Source: Bradyrhizobium erythrophlei (GTDB taxonomy: Bacteria > Pseudomonadota > Alphaproteobacteria > Rhizobiales > Xanthobacteraceae). From it: a stretch of DNA of 64,000 nt. The notes below the pieces were generated by a model, which was not told the DNA's origin, made no database searches, and saw only the letters and a program-made list of their open reading frames with translations. Both the position numbers and the translations under genes were made by a program. The stretch is from NCBI GenBank assembly GCA_900129675.1, contig FSRD01000002.1:310001-374000 (forward strand). The letters run 5' to 3'. The first letter of the stretch is position 1, and each line of letters starts with the position of its first letter. Positions 33,337-42,626 of this stretch are shown here, one piece after another.

Positions 33337-36330
33337 CTACCTCTTCTTCCACCCGCCCCGATGACCCGGCGCTCCACCGCTCGATCGCGGCGCGGGGCCG
33401 AACTCAGGCCCGGATTGGCGCGAGTCGGTGGGCTGGAAGATTTTGCTGCCGCTGCCAGCATCGGTGTCGTCTCGCGAAGGCTTGGCGCGATTTGGGCGGT
33501 AGGGCAGGGACTCCGGGCCGTGCATTTCGTCGAGATGGGGTTTGTGGACTTTTGACGCCCCGCTCGGACCACCCGTGGGTCGCCCCTCACCCCGTGAGGA
33601 ACGGGGCGAGGGGGAAGAGGCACCACCGCCGCGCTTCTTCATCGCGCTGGCCGGCAAATTCGCGGCCTCGCCGTATTTCTTCGCTCCCGCATAGGCGCCG
33701 GCCTTGCCTTGCACGGCGCGTTGTTTGGCGGTGGGGTCGTCGACCACGGCGAGTTCGGTGGCGCGGAGGCGCTTGACTTCGTCGCGCAGGCGGGCGGCTT
33801 CCTCGAAGTTCAGGTCGGCGGCGGCTTCGCGCATCCTGGTTTCGAGGTCGGCCAACACGGCCTCGAAATTGTGGCCGATACTGATGACGTCGTCGGCCAT
33901 GCCGCCGTCGCCGATTTCCACCAGCACATGGTCGCGCTCGTAGACGCTGTTCATGATGTCGCCGATGGATTTTTTGATGCTCTCCGGCGTGATGCCGTTG
34001 GCGGTGTTGTATTCGACCTGTTTTTCGCGGCGGCGGTCGGTCTCGGCGATGGCGCGCTCCATCGAGCCCGTCATCTGGTCGGCATAGAGGATCACCTTGC
34101 CGTCGACATTGCGCGCGGCGCGGCCGATGGTCTGGATCAGCGAGGTCTCGCTGCGCAGAAAACCCTCCTTGTCGGCGTCGAGAATCGCGACCAGCGCGCA
34201 TTCGGGAATGTCGAGGCCTTCGCGCAGCAGATTGATGCCGACCAGCGCGTCGAAGGCGCCGAGCCGCAAGTCTCTGATAATCTCGATGCGCTCGATGGTG
34301 TCGATATCCGAGTGCATGTAGCGGACGCGAATGCCCTGCTCGTGCAGATATTCGGTGAGGTCTTCCGCCATCCGCTTTGTCAGCACCGTGATCAGGCTGC
34401 GATAGCCCGCCTGCGCGGTGGCGCGCACTTCGCCGACGAGATCGTCGACCTGGGTGCGCGCCGGGCGGATGTTGACGGGCGGATCGATCAGGCCGGTCGG
34501 CCGGATCACCTGCTCGACGAACACGCCGCCGCTTTCGTTCAGCTCCCAGCCGCTCGGCGTCGCCGACACGGCGACCGATTGCGGGCGCATCATGTCCCAT
34601 TCCTCAAAGCGCAGCGGGCGATTGTCCATGCAGGAGGGCAGCCGAAAACCGTATTCGGCCAGCGTCGCCTTGCGCCGGAAATCGCCTTTGAACATGCCGC
34701 CGATCTGCGGCACGGTGACGTGGCTTTCGTCGGCGAACACCAGCGCGTTGTCGGGGACATATTCGAACAGCGTCGGCGGCGGCTCGCCGGGGCGGCGGCC
34801 GGTGAGATAGCGCGAATAGTTTTCGATGCCGGCGCAGCTCCCCGTCGCTTCCATCATTTCGAGATCGAAGGTGGTGCGCTGTTCCAGCCGCTGCGCTTCC
34901 AAAAGGCGGCCCTGGTTGTGGAGCTGGTCGAGCCGCAGCTTCAATTCGGATTTGATCGACTTGATCGCCTGCACCAGCGTCGGACGCGGCGTCACATAGT
35001 GCGAATTGGCGTAGATCTTGATGAATTCGAGATCGTCCTGCTTGTGGCCGGTGAGCGGATCGAACTCCTCGATATTCTCGACGGTGTCGCCGAACAGGTT
35101 CACGCGCCAGGCACGGTCTTCATAGTGCGCCGGAAAGATGTCGATGACGTCGCCGCGGACGCGGAAGGTACCGCGGGTAAAATCGGCTTGCGTCCGCTTG
35201 TATTGCAGCGCCACGAGGTCGGCGATCAATTGCCGCTGGTCGATGCGCTCGCCCTTCTTCAGCGCAAAGGTCATCGCGGTATAGGTCTCGACCGAGCCGA
35301 TACCGTAGATGCAGGACACCGAGGCCACGATGATGACGTCGTCGCGCTCGAGCAGCGCGCGCGTCGCCGAGTGGCGCATGCGGTCGATCTGCTCGTTGAT
35401 CGAGGAATCCTTCTCGATGTAGGTGTCGGTCCGCGGCACATAGGCCTCGGGCTGGTAGTAGTCGTAATAGCTGACGAAATATTCCACCGCGTTATCGGGG
35501 AAGAAGCTTTTGAACTCGCCATAGAGCTGGGCGGCCAGCGTCTTGTTCGGCGCCAGGATGATCGCGGGTCTTTGAGTTGCCTCGATCACCTTGGCCATGG
35601 TGTAGGTTTTGCCGCTTCCGGTGACGCCGAGCAGCACCTGGGTGCGGTCGTTGCGCTGGATGCCCTCGACCAATTCCTTGATCGCGGTCGGCTGGTCGCC
35701 CTTCGGTTCGTACTCGGACTTGATGACAAAGCGCACGCCGCCTTCGGACTTTTCCGGGCGGGGCGGGCGGTGCGGCGTCCAGATCCTGACCTGGCCGTCT
35801 TCGCCCTTGAATTCCGGACGGCCGTCGCGAATCAGCGCGTCGAGCGCATCCGCGGTGGCGGCGACGCCGAGCGCCTCCATCTTGTTGCGCGGCGGCCGCG
35901 CCATTGCTGCGGCGTCTTCCTCCTCGGTGGTGAAGCCGAGTTGCCTTGCCAGTTCGGGGTCGAGCGTCGGGATCGTCGCCGAGGTGCCGTAATTGGCCTG
36001 CGGGGCTTCGTCGAGGCCGGGCCCTGCGGCCGAGGCATCGCGCTTGGCGACATCCTCACTGGTTCCCTTCGTCGACGCCCGCGCGCGATGCGCGGCGGCC
36101 TCGCCGCCGGCGCGGCGATCCCAGGAATTATCCGGCGGTGGCTGCAGGCCGGTGCCCGAACCCATGCCGGCATCGCCGCGATTGATCGCGGGATTGAGCA
36201 GTTCCGCCAGCGCCGGTCCAATCGGCTGCACGTCGGGCCTCGACGCCTTAGAACTTGGCGCCTTGGAACTTGGGGCTTTGGATTTCGCGGTTTTGCCGGA
36301 CTTTTTGGGAGTGTCGGGATTCTTCGCCAT
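33337..36330 (-). CDS. uvrB: UvrABC excinuclease subunit B with long N- and C-terminal extensions
   Basis: A 997-residue UvrB; E. coli's is 673. UvrB verifies DNA damage after UvrA loading and holds the DNA for UvrC. The core starts near residue 200 (FVIKSEYEPKGDQPTAI); Walker A GVTGSGKT is at 235-242, the beta-hairpin region is YYDYYQPEAYVPRTDTYIEK, motifs DESHVT and QTIGRAARN follow, and the C-terminal UVR helix is LNFEEAARLRDEVKRLR. The first ~200 residues are Lys/Ser/Pro-rich and low complexity; the last ~110 are disordered and contain a palindromic DNA repeat translated in frame (see finding). Monocistronic. Confidence 0.97.
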   Translation of the reverse strand: MAKNPDTPKKSGKTAKSKAPSSKAPSSKASRPDVQPIGPALAELLNPAINRGDAGMGSGTGLQPPPDNSWDRRAGGEAAAHRARASTKGTSEDVAKRDASAAGPGLDEAPQANYGTSATIPTLDPELARQLGFTTEEEDAAAMARPPRNKMEALGVAATADALDALIRDGRPEFKGEDGQVRIWTPHRPPRPEKSEGGVRFVIKSEYEPKGDQPTAIKELVEGIQRNDRTQVLLGVTGSGKTYTMAKVIEATQRPAIILAPNKTLAAQLYGEFKSFFPDNAVEYFVSYYDYYQPEAYVPRTDTYIEKDSSINEQIDRMRHSATRALLERDDVIIVASVSCIYGIGSVETYTAMTFALKKGERIDQRQLIADLVALQYKRTQADFTRGTFRVRGDVIDIFPAHYEDRAWRVNLFGDTVENIEEFDPLTGHKQDDLEFIKIYANSHYVTPRPTLVQAIKSIKSELKLRLDQLHNQGRLLEAQRLEQRTTFDLEMMEATGSCAGIENYSRYLTGRRPGEPPPTLFEYVPDNALVFADESHVTVPQIGGMFKGDFRRKATLAEYGFRLPSCMDNRPLRFEEWDMMRPQSVAVSATPSGWELNESGGVFVEQVIRPTGLIDPPVNIRPARTQVDDLVGEVRATAQAGYRSLITVLTKRMAEDLTEYLHEQGIRVRYMHSDIDTIERIEIIRDLRLGAFDALVGINLLREGLDIPECALVAILDADKEGFLRSETSLIQTIGRAARNVDGKVILYADQMTGSMERAIAETDRRREKQVEYNTANGITPESIKKSIGDIMNSVYERDHVLVEIGDGGMADDVISIGHNFEAVLADLETRMREAAADLNFEEAARLRDEVKRLRATELAVVDDPTAKQRAVQGKAGAYAGAKKYGEAANLPASAMKKRGGGASSPSPRSSRGEGRPTGGPSGASKVHKPHLDEMHGPESLPYRPNRAKPSRDDTDAGSGSKIFQPTDSRQSGPEFGPAPRSSGGAPGHRGGWKKR

Positions 36331-36631
36331 GGCGGGAATATGGGGCGAGTCCGGCGGCGAGAAAAGGGCAAATGCCCTTCGGGGAATCGCGGAATGTACG
36401 TGATCTCAACCGGTTGATATGGCTTGCCGCGTCCGGAGCCTGTTGCGCGCTGTTGTCAGCAGCTGTCAGCACGCTCAGAGGACGCGCGGAACCGGCGCCG
36501 AGCGCCGCGCGATAACCGGGGACGCCTTGAAGCTTCAGCCACGTTGCGTTCGATGCGGTCGGTTGATTTGGAACCAATCGGGGGGCACATTGGTGCGGAC
36601 GTCGATCGAGGCGTCGCGCAGAGGACAATCC

Positions 36632-39600
36632 ATGAGGTTGTCGACCAGGTTGACCGTTGCGATGGTGGCGTTGGTGCTGCTGGCGACAACCGCGGTCGGG
36701 CTGCTGACCTATCGCAATATCGCCGATTTTGCCCGGCCCCGGGCCCTGGACCGGATCGATACCCACGCCCAGCTACTCGCCAACGAGCTTTCGGCCTCGG
36801 TCCGCGGCGCGCACGCCGACGTGATCGGCTTTCGCTCGGCCGTCGCCGTCATCGACATCATGACGGCGCATCTTGCCCACAGCACCGATCCGGCCGCCGC
36901 CTCCGTCGAAGCGGAGTCGAAGAAGCGGCTGGGGCAGCGTTTCGCCGCCGAACTGGCCTCCAAGCCGAATTATTACGAATTCCGCTACATCGGGGTCGAT
37001 GACGACGGGCGCGAATTGGTGCGGGTCGACCGCTCGGGTCCCGGCGGCGCCGTCCGCATCGTTCCCGACGGTGAACTGCAGCGCGAGGACGATCGGGACG
37101 CCTTCAGGCAAACCATCGCGTTGCCGCCCGGCGGGGTCTATGTCTCGCCGGTCGACCTCGATGTCGAACCGCCGCGCATCCCGGTGCTGCGCGTCGCAAC
37201 CGCGGTGCGTGCGCCGGACGGGCGGCCGTTCGGCATCATGATCATCGATGTCGACATGCGGACGGCCTTCGACCGGATCCGCTCCAGCGCGGTCAAGGGC
37301 GGACGAAGCTATGTCGTCAACGCACAGGGCGACTATCTCGTGCATCCCGACCGGGCCCGCGAATTCGGCTTTGCAGCCGGCAAGCCGGTTCATATCCAGG
37401 ACGATTTTCCGGATTTCGCAGGCATCCTCGCGCGCGGCGATTCGGGGCCGCGCGTGATTGCGAACCGGGCCGGCAAGCGCTTCGGGTTCGCCGTGGAGTT
37501 CGTGCACCTCGCCGACGGTCCGCAGGTCGCGGTGATCCAGGCGGTGCCGTATTCGGTGCTGATGGCCGCCGCCACTTCCGTGCGCGACTCCAGCCTGTTG
37601 GGCGGCGCCATCGCGACGTTTTGCGCGTTCGTGGTGGCGTTGATCGTCGCCCGCTCGCTGACGCGGCCGCTGGTGCAGATGACCAAGGCCGTCGAGGGGT
37701 TTGCCCGCGACGAGACGGTCGCGCTGCCGGCCGGGGGCGGCTACGAGATCGGCGTGCTCGCCAATGCATTCGCTGGCATGGCGGCGGAGTCGCGGGCCAA
37801 GACCGCGGCGCTCAATCAGGAGATCGAGCAGCGCCGCCGCACGTTCGAGCGCGAGCAGCTGTTCCTCGCCGCGGTGGAATCCTCCAACGATGCGATCATC
37901 ACCGAAACCCTCGACGGCATCATCACCGGCTGGAATCCGGCCGCCGAGCGGCTGTTCGGATTCACCGCGCAGGAGGCGATCGGCAGCCACATCGATATCA
38001 TCGTGCCGGAGCCGCTGCGAGGCGAGGCTCAGGACATTCTCGGCGGCATACGCGCCGGACAAAAAATCGAATACCGCGAAACCATTCGCGTCGACAAGAA
38101 CAAAAGGTGGATCGACGTGTCGCTCGGCATCGCGCCGATCAGGTCGCAATCGGGAGCGGTCATCGGCGCCGCCAAGGTTGTGCGCGATATCACCGCGCAG
38201 AAGATCGCGCAGGAGGCGCTGCTCGAAAGCGAGCAGATGGCGCGGGACGTGATCGAAAACGCCCTGGAGGCGTTCATTCAGACCGACGAGCAAGGCTGCA
38301 TCCTGCAATGGAATCCGCAGGCCGAGGCGATCTTCGGATGGTCGCGGCAGGAGGCGATGGGAAAGCACCCGACCGAGCTGATGCTGCCGGAAGCGCTGCG
38401 GCCGCAGTTCGAGACCATGATCGAACGACTGGTCCGCAACGCGGAGAACGCGGCTGGTGGTTTGCGCTTTGAGGTCGAGGCCATGCGCAAGGATGGACAA
38501 ACGCTCAAGGTCGAGGTGTCGCTGAAGGCGCTGCGCCGGCGCGGCGGCTATGTATTCAATTCCTTCGTCAGGGATCTCACGCAACGGGTCGCGGCGGAGG
38601 AGCAGTTGCGGCAAGCCCAGAAGATGGAAGCGATCGGCCAGTTGACCGGCGGGATCGCGCACGACTTCAACAATGTGCTGACCGTGATCACCGGCACCAT
38701 CGAAATCCTCGCCGAGGAGGTCGCCGCCAAGCCGAACCTCGCCGCCATCACCCGGCTGATCAGCGAGGCCGCCGATCGCGGCGCCGAACTCACCGGCCAT
38801 CTGCTGGCCTTCGCCCGCAAGCAGCCGCTGCAGCCGCACGAAACCGACATCAACCGGCTGATCGTCGAATCCTCACGGCTGATGCGGCCGGCGCTGGGCG
38901 AGCACGTCGAGATCGTGTCGAAACTTTCGGCCTCGCTCTGCGAGGCCCTGGTCGACCCGGGCCAGCTCAGTTCGGCGCTCCTCAATCTAGCGATCAACGC
39001 CCGCGACGCCATGCCCGACGGCGGCAAGCTGACGCTCGAAACCAAGAACGTGAGTTTTGACGCGGACTACGCCGCAGCCAACGACGTCCAGGCGGGGGAT
39101 TATGTCATGATCGCGGTGAGCGATACCGGCAGCGGAATTCCGGAGGCGATCCGCGACCGGGTGTTCGACCCGTTCTTTTCGACCAAGGAAGTCGGCAAGG
39201 GCACCGGGCTCGGGCTGAGCATGGTGTACGGCTTCGTCAAGCAATCCGGCGGACACATCAAGGTCTACAGCGAAGAGGGCTACGGCACGACATTCAGGCT
39301 CTATCTGCCGCAGGCCGATGCACGGCGGGAGTCGCTCGCGGCGGAGCCACCGACATCGGAGATCGAGGGCGGCAACGAGACAATTTTGGTCGTGGAGGAC
39401 GATCCGCTGGTGCGCGCCTATGTCACCACCCAGCTGCAGAGCCTGGGCTACGCCACCCTGTCAGCCGCCAACGGCGCCGAAGCGCTTGCGATCGCCGCCG
39501 GCGGCGCGCCGTTCGACCTGCTGTTCACCGATGTCATCATGCCCGGTGGGATGAACGGAAGGCAGCTTGCCGCGGAAATGATGCGGCGACGCCCGGCGCT

Positions 39601-39778
39601 GAAGGTGCTGTTTACGTCGGGCTATACCGAAAATGCCATCATCCATCATGGCCGGCTGGATAGCGGCGTGCTGCTGCTCGCCAAGCCGTACCGGAAGCTG
39701 GATCTGGCGCGCATGCTGCGCATCGCCCTGAGTTCCGCCGAAGTTTTGCCGGAGGGAAAGCCGGCGGCCGCGCAATGA
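36632..39778 (+). CDS. Hybrid sensor histidine kinase (Cache-like, HAMP, two PAS, HisKA, HATPase, REC)
   Basis: A 1048-residue membrane kinase. TM1 (~7-25) and TM2 (~315-335) bracket a periplasmic sensor (~30-310) of the dCache kind. A HAMP (RSLTRPLVQMTKAVEGF) and two PAS domains (FLAAVESSNDAIITETLDGI.., VIENALEAFIQTDEQG..) follow. HisKA has GGIAHDFNNVL with phospho-acceptor His677; the ATPase has NLAINARDAM, DTGSGIP and GTGLGLSM. A receiver domain ends the protein with phospho-acceptor Asp967 in LLFTDVIMPGG. ATG 36632 follows AGAGGAC. The output regulator is not nearby. From 36331 to 36631 I see only the divergent promoter region. Confidence 0.92.
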   Translation: MRLSTRLTVAMVALVLLATTAVGLLTYRNIADFARPRALDRIDTHAQLLANELSASVRGAHADVIGFRSAVAVIDIMTAHLAHSTDPAAASVEAESKKRLGQRFAAELASKPNYYEFRYIGVDDDGRELVRVDRSGPGGAVRIVPDGELQREDDRDAFRQTIALPPGGVYVSPVDLDVEPPRIPVLRVATAVRAPDGRPFGIMIIDVDMRTAFDRIRSSAVKGGRSYVVNAQGDYLVHPDRAREFGFAAGKPVHIQDDFPDFAGILARGDSGPRVIANRAGKRFGFAVEFVHLADGPQVAVIQAVPYSVLMAAATSVRDSSLLGGAIATFCAFVVALIVARSLTRPLVQMTKAVEGFARDETVALPAGGGYEIGVLANAFAGMAAESRAKTAALNQEIEQRRRTFEREQLFLAAVESSNDAIITETLDGIITGWNPAAERLFGFTAQEAIGSHIDIIVPEPLRGEAQDILGGIRAGQKIEYRETIRVDKNKRWIDVSLGIAPIRSQSGAVIGAAKVVRDITAQKIAQEALLESEQMARDVIENALEAFIQTDEQGCILQWNPQAEAIFGWSRQEAMGKHPTELMLPEALRPQFETMIERLVRNAENAAGGLRFEVEAMRKDGQTLKVEVSLKALRRRGGYVFNSFVRDLTQRVAAEEQLRQAQKMEAIGQLTGGIAHDFNNVLTVITGTIEILAEEVAAKPNLAAITRLISEAADRGAELTGHLLAFARKQPLQPHETDINRLIVESSRLMRPALGEHVEIVSKLSASLCEALVDPGQLSSALLNLAINARDAMPDGGKLTLETKNVSFDADYAAANDVQAGDYVMIAVSDTGSGIPEAIRDRVFDPFFSTKEVGKGTGLGLSMVYGFVKQSGGHIKVYSEEGYGTTFRLYLPQADARRESLAAEPPTSEIEGGNETILVVEDDPLVRAYVTTQLQSLGYATLSAANGAEALAIAAGGAPFDLLFTDVIMPGGMNGRQLAAEMMRRRPALKVLFTSGYTENAIIHHGRLDSGVLLLAKPYRKLDLARMLRIALSSAEVLPEGKPAAAQ

Positions 39779-39793
39779 GCCGCAACGCTCCGG

Positions 39794-40036
39794 TCAGATA
39801 CGCAGGTCGCCGGAAGCCCGGGGCGGCGCGGAGGATTTGACGATATCGAGATGGATGCCGCCGCATTTCGTGCAGCGCATGGTCCAGTATTCGGCGCCGC
39901 CGCGGCCGGGGATGATGCTCAGCACCGCGAGGTCGGCGTTGCATTGCGGGCAGTTCGACATCACTGGCGCCGAAGAGGGCGGCGGCTGCTCGGGTTCAAG
40001 CTGCGGCAGGGGGGCCACCATGTTCGGCGCAACCAT
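39794..40036 (-). CDS. Small zinc-ribbon protein
   Basis: An 80-residue protein if ATG 40036 is used (55 if ATG 39961). It has CPQCNADLAVL and MRCTKCGGIHLDIV, a four-Cys zinc ribbon. The N-terminal 25 residues are Pro/Ala-rich. It starts 11 bp after the gene at 40048 and is presumably cotranscribed. Function unknown. Confidence 0.65.
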   Translation of the reverse strand: MVAPNMVAPLPQLEPEQPPPSSAPVMSNCPQCNADLAVLSIIPGRGGAEYWTMRCTKCGGIHLDIVKSSAPPRASGDLRI

Positions 40037-40047
40037 TTTCCAGCCGC

Positions 40048-40296
40048 CTATGGCGAGGTCGTGGGTTCGCTCGAACGCGTCGTCCGGGATGTCGCATAGC
40101 GCCGCTCCAGCCGGTCGATGTGAGCTTTCGCATCCGCGACCGCCGCATCCGGATCGGGCCACGCGAAGCCGACTTCGAGCGTCGGAAACGGCATGCCATC
40201 GATGACGACCGGCTCTTGATCGGCCCGTTGAATCCTGGCGTGCCATAGCCCGCTCCCCGCCTCGAACGACTGAATTTCAAAGCCGCCGTAAATCAT
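40048..40296 (-). CDS. Small hypothetical protein
   Basis: An 82-residue protein beginning MIYGGFEIQSFEAGSGLWHA, with a DGMPFPTLEVGFAWPDPDAA segment and a Lys/Arg-rich helix near the end (ADAKAHIDRLERRY). AGGAG lies 8 bp upstream of the ATG. It looks like a small alpha/beta domain of the type seen in many rhizobial conserved hypothetical proteins. No function known. Confidence 0.7.
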   Translation of the reverse strand: MIYGGFEIQSFEAGSGLWHARIQRADQEPVVIDGMPFPTLEVGFAWPDPDAAVADAKAHIDRLERRYATSRTTRSSEPTTSP

Positions 40297-40418
40297 GTCG
40301 CGACTCCTGTGATTGTCCGGGATCAAGGGAAGCACGGCCAGGCCGAAGCTTTTGTGAAGGGGTTCACAAGTCTCGGCGATTTTTCGCCGCAGGGAGTGTG
40401 CGCCGGGGGAAGGGAACT

Positions 40419-41642
40419 TCAGCCACGTCCGGCAATGTGATCGGCGAGCACGGCCGCATCGTCGCCGACCCCCGACAGGAAGGAGGATTTCATCCGCGCC
40501 AGCCATTGCAGGCCGAGGAAATACAGACCGGGTATGTCGGTAATGCCGTTGCGGTGAACCGGTTCGCCGTGCGCATCGAGCACCGGGACGTCGATCCAGC
40601 CGAAATCGACGCCGTAACCGGTGGCCCAGATCACCGCATGGATGCTCTCGGCGCCAAGATCGAGCCGCGACGACGGCGCGTCGACGCAAGGCGGGTTTGG
40701 CAACTGGGCGCGGGCGGCGGGTTCGTCCGGAAAATTCAGACCGTGCAGCTGGACATGCGCATCCACCATGTTGAGGAAGGTGGCGTAGACGACGTCGCCG
40801 TTGGCGAGGCTTCCGGCGAGATCCGGTGCGATCTCGAGCACGCCATCGCGAGCGGCCTTCAGCCGTCCGAGCAGCGTCATGCCGCAGGCGGCGAAGCGGC
40901 GGAAGTCGATGGTGTGGCCGCCATAGGCGCCCGATATCACCGGCAGCAACCGCGACGGCCCGCGCTGCTCGGTCGTCGTCTGGTCGATGCCGAGTTCGCT
41001 CAGCCACCAGATCAGGTCGCGGCCGCGGTAGCGGCGCGGCAGGCGGGTGTGACGGCCGACCGAACGAAAGACGCGGCGGCCGGCGCGATGCAGTTCTTCG
41101 GCGATCTGCGCCCCCGACGCGCCGGCGCCGGCCACCAGCACCGCGCCCGGCGGCAGTTGTTCTGGATTTTTGTATCGGCTGGCGTGGACCTGAAAGATGG
41201 CGTCGTCGCGCAACAAATCCGGGATCTGGGCGCGCTGATAGGGGCCGGTGGCGACCACGACATTTTCCGCTTCGATGCTCCCGTCCGTGGTCTCGACGAT
41301 GAAGCCGGAGCCGCCGTCGCGGCGTCGAAGTCGCGTCGCTTCGACGCCGCAGCGGATCGGCGGCGCGACGAACGCGGCATAAGCGTCGATGAAATCCACA
41401 ATTGCGTCGGTGCCGGAGAAAGCGTCGGGATCGCTGTGCGGAAACGAAAACTCCGGCAGCCGCACCGACCAGTTCGGAAACTGAAACTTCAGGCCGTCCC
41501 AGCGTTCGCTGCGCCAGCGCTCGGCGATCCGGTGCCGCTCCAGCACCAGATGTGACAGCCCGCGCTGCTTGAGCCGGTGGCTCATGACGAGCCCGGCCTG
41601 GCCGCCGCCGATCACCAGCGTTTCGACCCGCTCAACCGGCAT
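40419..41642 (-). CDS. Flavin-dependent monooxygenase (FMO/BVMO-like)
   Basis: A 407-residue two-dinucleotide-binding protein. The FAD site is VIGGGQAGLVMSHRL near the N-terminus; the NADPH site is VAGAGASGAQIAEEL near residue 170. An ATG-motif ATGYG occurs in AVIWATGYGVDF, as in FMOs. It starts 11 bp inside the end of the LysR gene (overlap), suggesting cotranscription. Plausible substrates are sulfur- or nitrogen-containing organics; not determinable here. ATG 41642; the longer frame to 41957 overlaps LysR and is rejected. Confidence 0.9.
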   Translation of the reverse strand: MPVERVETLVIGGGQAGLVMSHRLKQRGLSHLVLERHRIAERWRSERWDGLKFQFPNWSVRLPEFSFPHSDPDAFSGTDAIVDFIDAYAAFVAPPIRCGVEATRLRRRDGGSGFIVETTDGSIEAENVVVATGPYQRAQIPDLLRDDAIFQVHASRYKNPEQLPPGAVLVAGAGASGAQIAEELHRAGRRVFRSVGRHTRLPRRYRGRDLIWWLSELGIDQTTTEQRGPSRLLPVISGAYGGHTIDFRRFAACGMTLLGRLKAARDGVLEIAPDLAGSLANGDVVYATFLNMVDAHVQLHGLNFPDEPAARAQLPNPPCVDAPSSRLDLGAESIHAVIWATGYGVDFGWIDVPVLDAHGEPVHRNGITDIPGLYFLGLQWLARMKSSFLSGVGDDAAVLADHIAGRG

Positions 41643-42537
41643 GGCGCTGGCCCCGGGTGCGGCTGGCGGGCTCGGTTGCGGCGCGGATGATCCAGCGCCG
41701 GAACGCGGTAAAATCGCGCTGCCCGGTGCGGAAGTCGCGATAGACCAGATACCAGCGCATGCCCTTGGGCACGCTGAGCGCAAACGGCGCGACCAGCCGT
41801 CCGGCGGCGAGGTCGTCGTCGATATAGGGGCGGATGCCCATCGCAATGCCGAGGCCGTCGATCGCCGCCTGCAGCGCCTGGCCATAAAATTGAAACTCCG
41901 GTCCGCGCGCGGTGACCCGCGAGATTCCGGCGGCGCGCAGCCATAACGGCCAATCATCCGGCGAGTGGGCGACGCGCAACAGGCTCGGCCCCTTCAGGTC
42001 GGCGTGCCGCTTCAACGGGCCGGCCAGCCGCGGCGTGCACACCGGCAACAGATCGCCGGCGAACAGCGGTTCGGCGACCAGGCCCGGCCATTCGCCGTCG
42101 CCGAGCTTGATGCCGCAGCTCCAGTCGTCGCCGAACGGTGCCGCGGCGCCGCCGGTGGTGATGCGCACCTCGATGTCCGGCTCCTGTTTGCGGAAATCCG
42201 CCAGCCGCGGGATCAGCCATTTCATCGCAAAGGTCGGTCCGACGCCGACGGTCAGCACCCGGACGCTGGCCGGCGCGGTGACCTGCGCGGTCAGGCTCGC
42301 CAGCGCATCGAAGATCGGCGTCAGCCCGCTCTGATAGGCGCGGCCGGCCGCGGTGGTCACGAGCCGATTGGCCTTGCGCTCGAACAAGGCGACGCCGAGC
42401 CGCTCTTCGAGGAGATGCACCATCCGGCTGATCGCCGCCGCCGATACGTTCATCTCGACGCCGGCCGCAGCGAAGCTGCCGCTCCGTGCCGCGGCCTCGA
42501 ACGCCTTGATACCGTTGAGAAAGAGCAACCGCCGCAC
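41632..42537 (-). CDS. LysR-family transcriptional regulator (GcvA-like)
   Basis: A 301-residue regulator. The winged HTH is at the N-terminus (LNGIKAFEAAARSGSFAAAGVEMNVSAAAISRMVHLLEERLGVALFER), then a periplasmic-binding-like effector domain. I chose GTG 42537 because GAGG lies just upstream and it gives the usual LysR start; ORF-extending upstream codons would place it inside the divergent promoter. It overlaps the monooxygenase gene and is divergent from the TauE/SafE exporter, which it may regulate. Intergenic operator candidates lie in 42538-42626. Confidence 0.88.
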   Translation of the reverse strand: MRRLLFLNGIKAFEAAARSGSFAAAGVEMNVSAAAISRMVHLLEERLGVALFERKANRLVTTAAGRAYQSGLTPIFDALASLTAQVTAPASVRVLTVGVGPTFAMKWLIPRLADFRKQEPDIEVRITTGGAAAPFGDDWSCGIKLGDGEWPGLVAEPLFAGDLLPVCTPRLAGPLKRHADLKGPSLLRVAHSPDDWPLWLRAAGISRVTARGPEFQFYGQALQAAIDGLGIAMGIRPYIDDDLAAGRLVAPFALSVPKGMRWYLVYRDFRTGQRDFTAFRRWIIRAATEPASRTRGQRHAG

Positions 42538-42626
42538 ATAACCCTCAGGAAAACTGATGCCAGAGCAAGATAACTCAGTTTGCGCAGTCAGTCCAAGCAC
42601 GGCACAAGTATAAGCGGGGGATTCGA

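Noticed and set aside
33709..36417. 902-codon plus-strand open frame
   Set aside because: Antisense to uvrB, whose motifs are certain. No domain in the translation.
36773..38839. 688-codon minus-strand open frame
   Set aside because: Antisense to the hybrid kinase; composition typical of reverse reading of a GC-rich gene.
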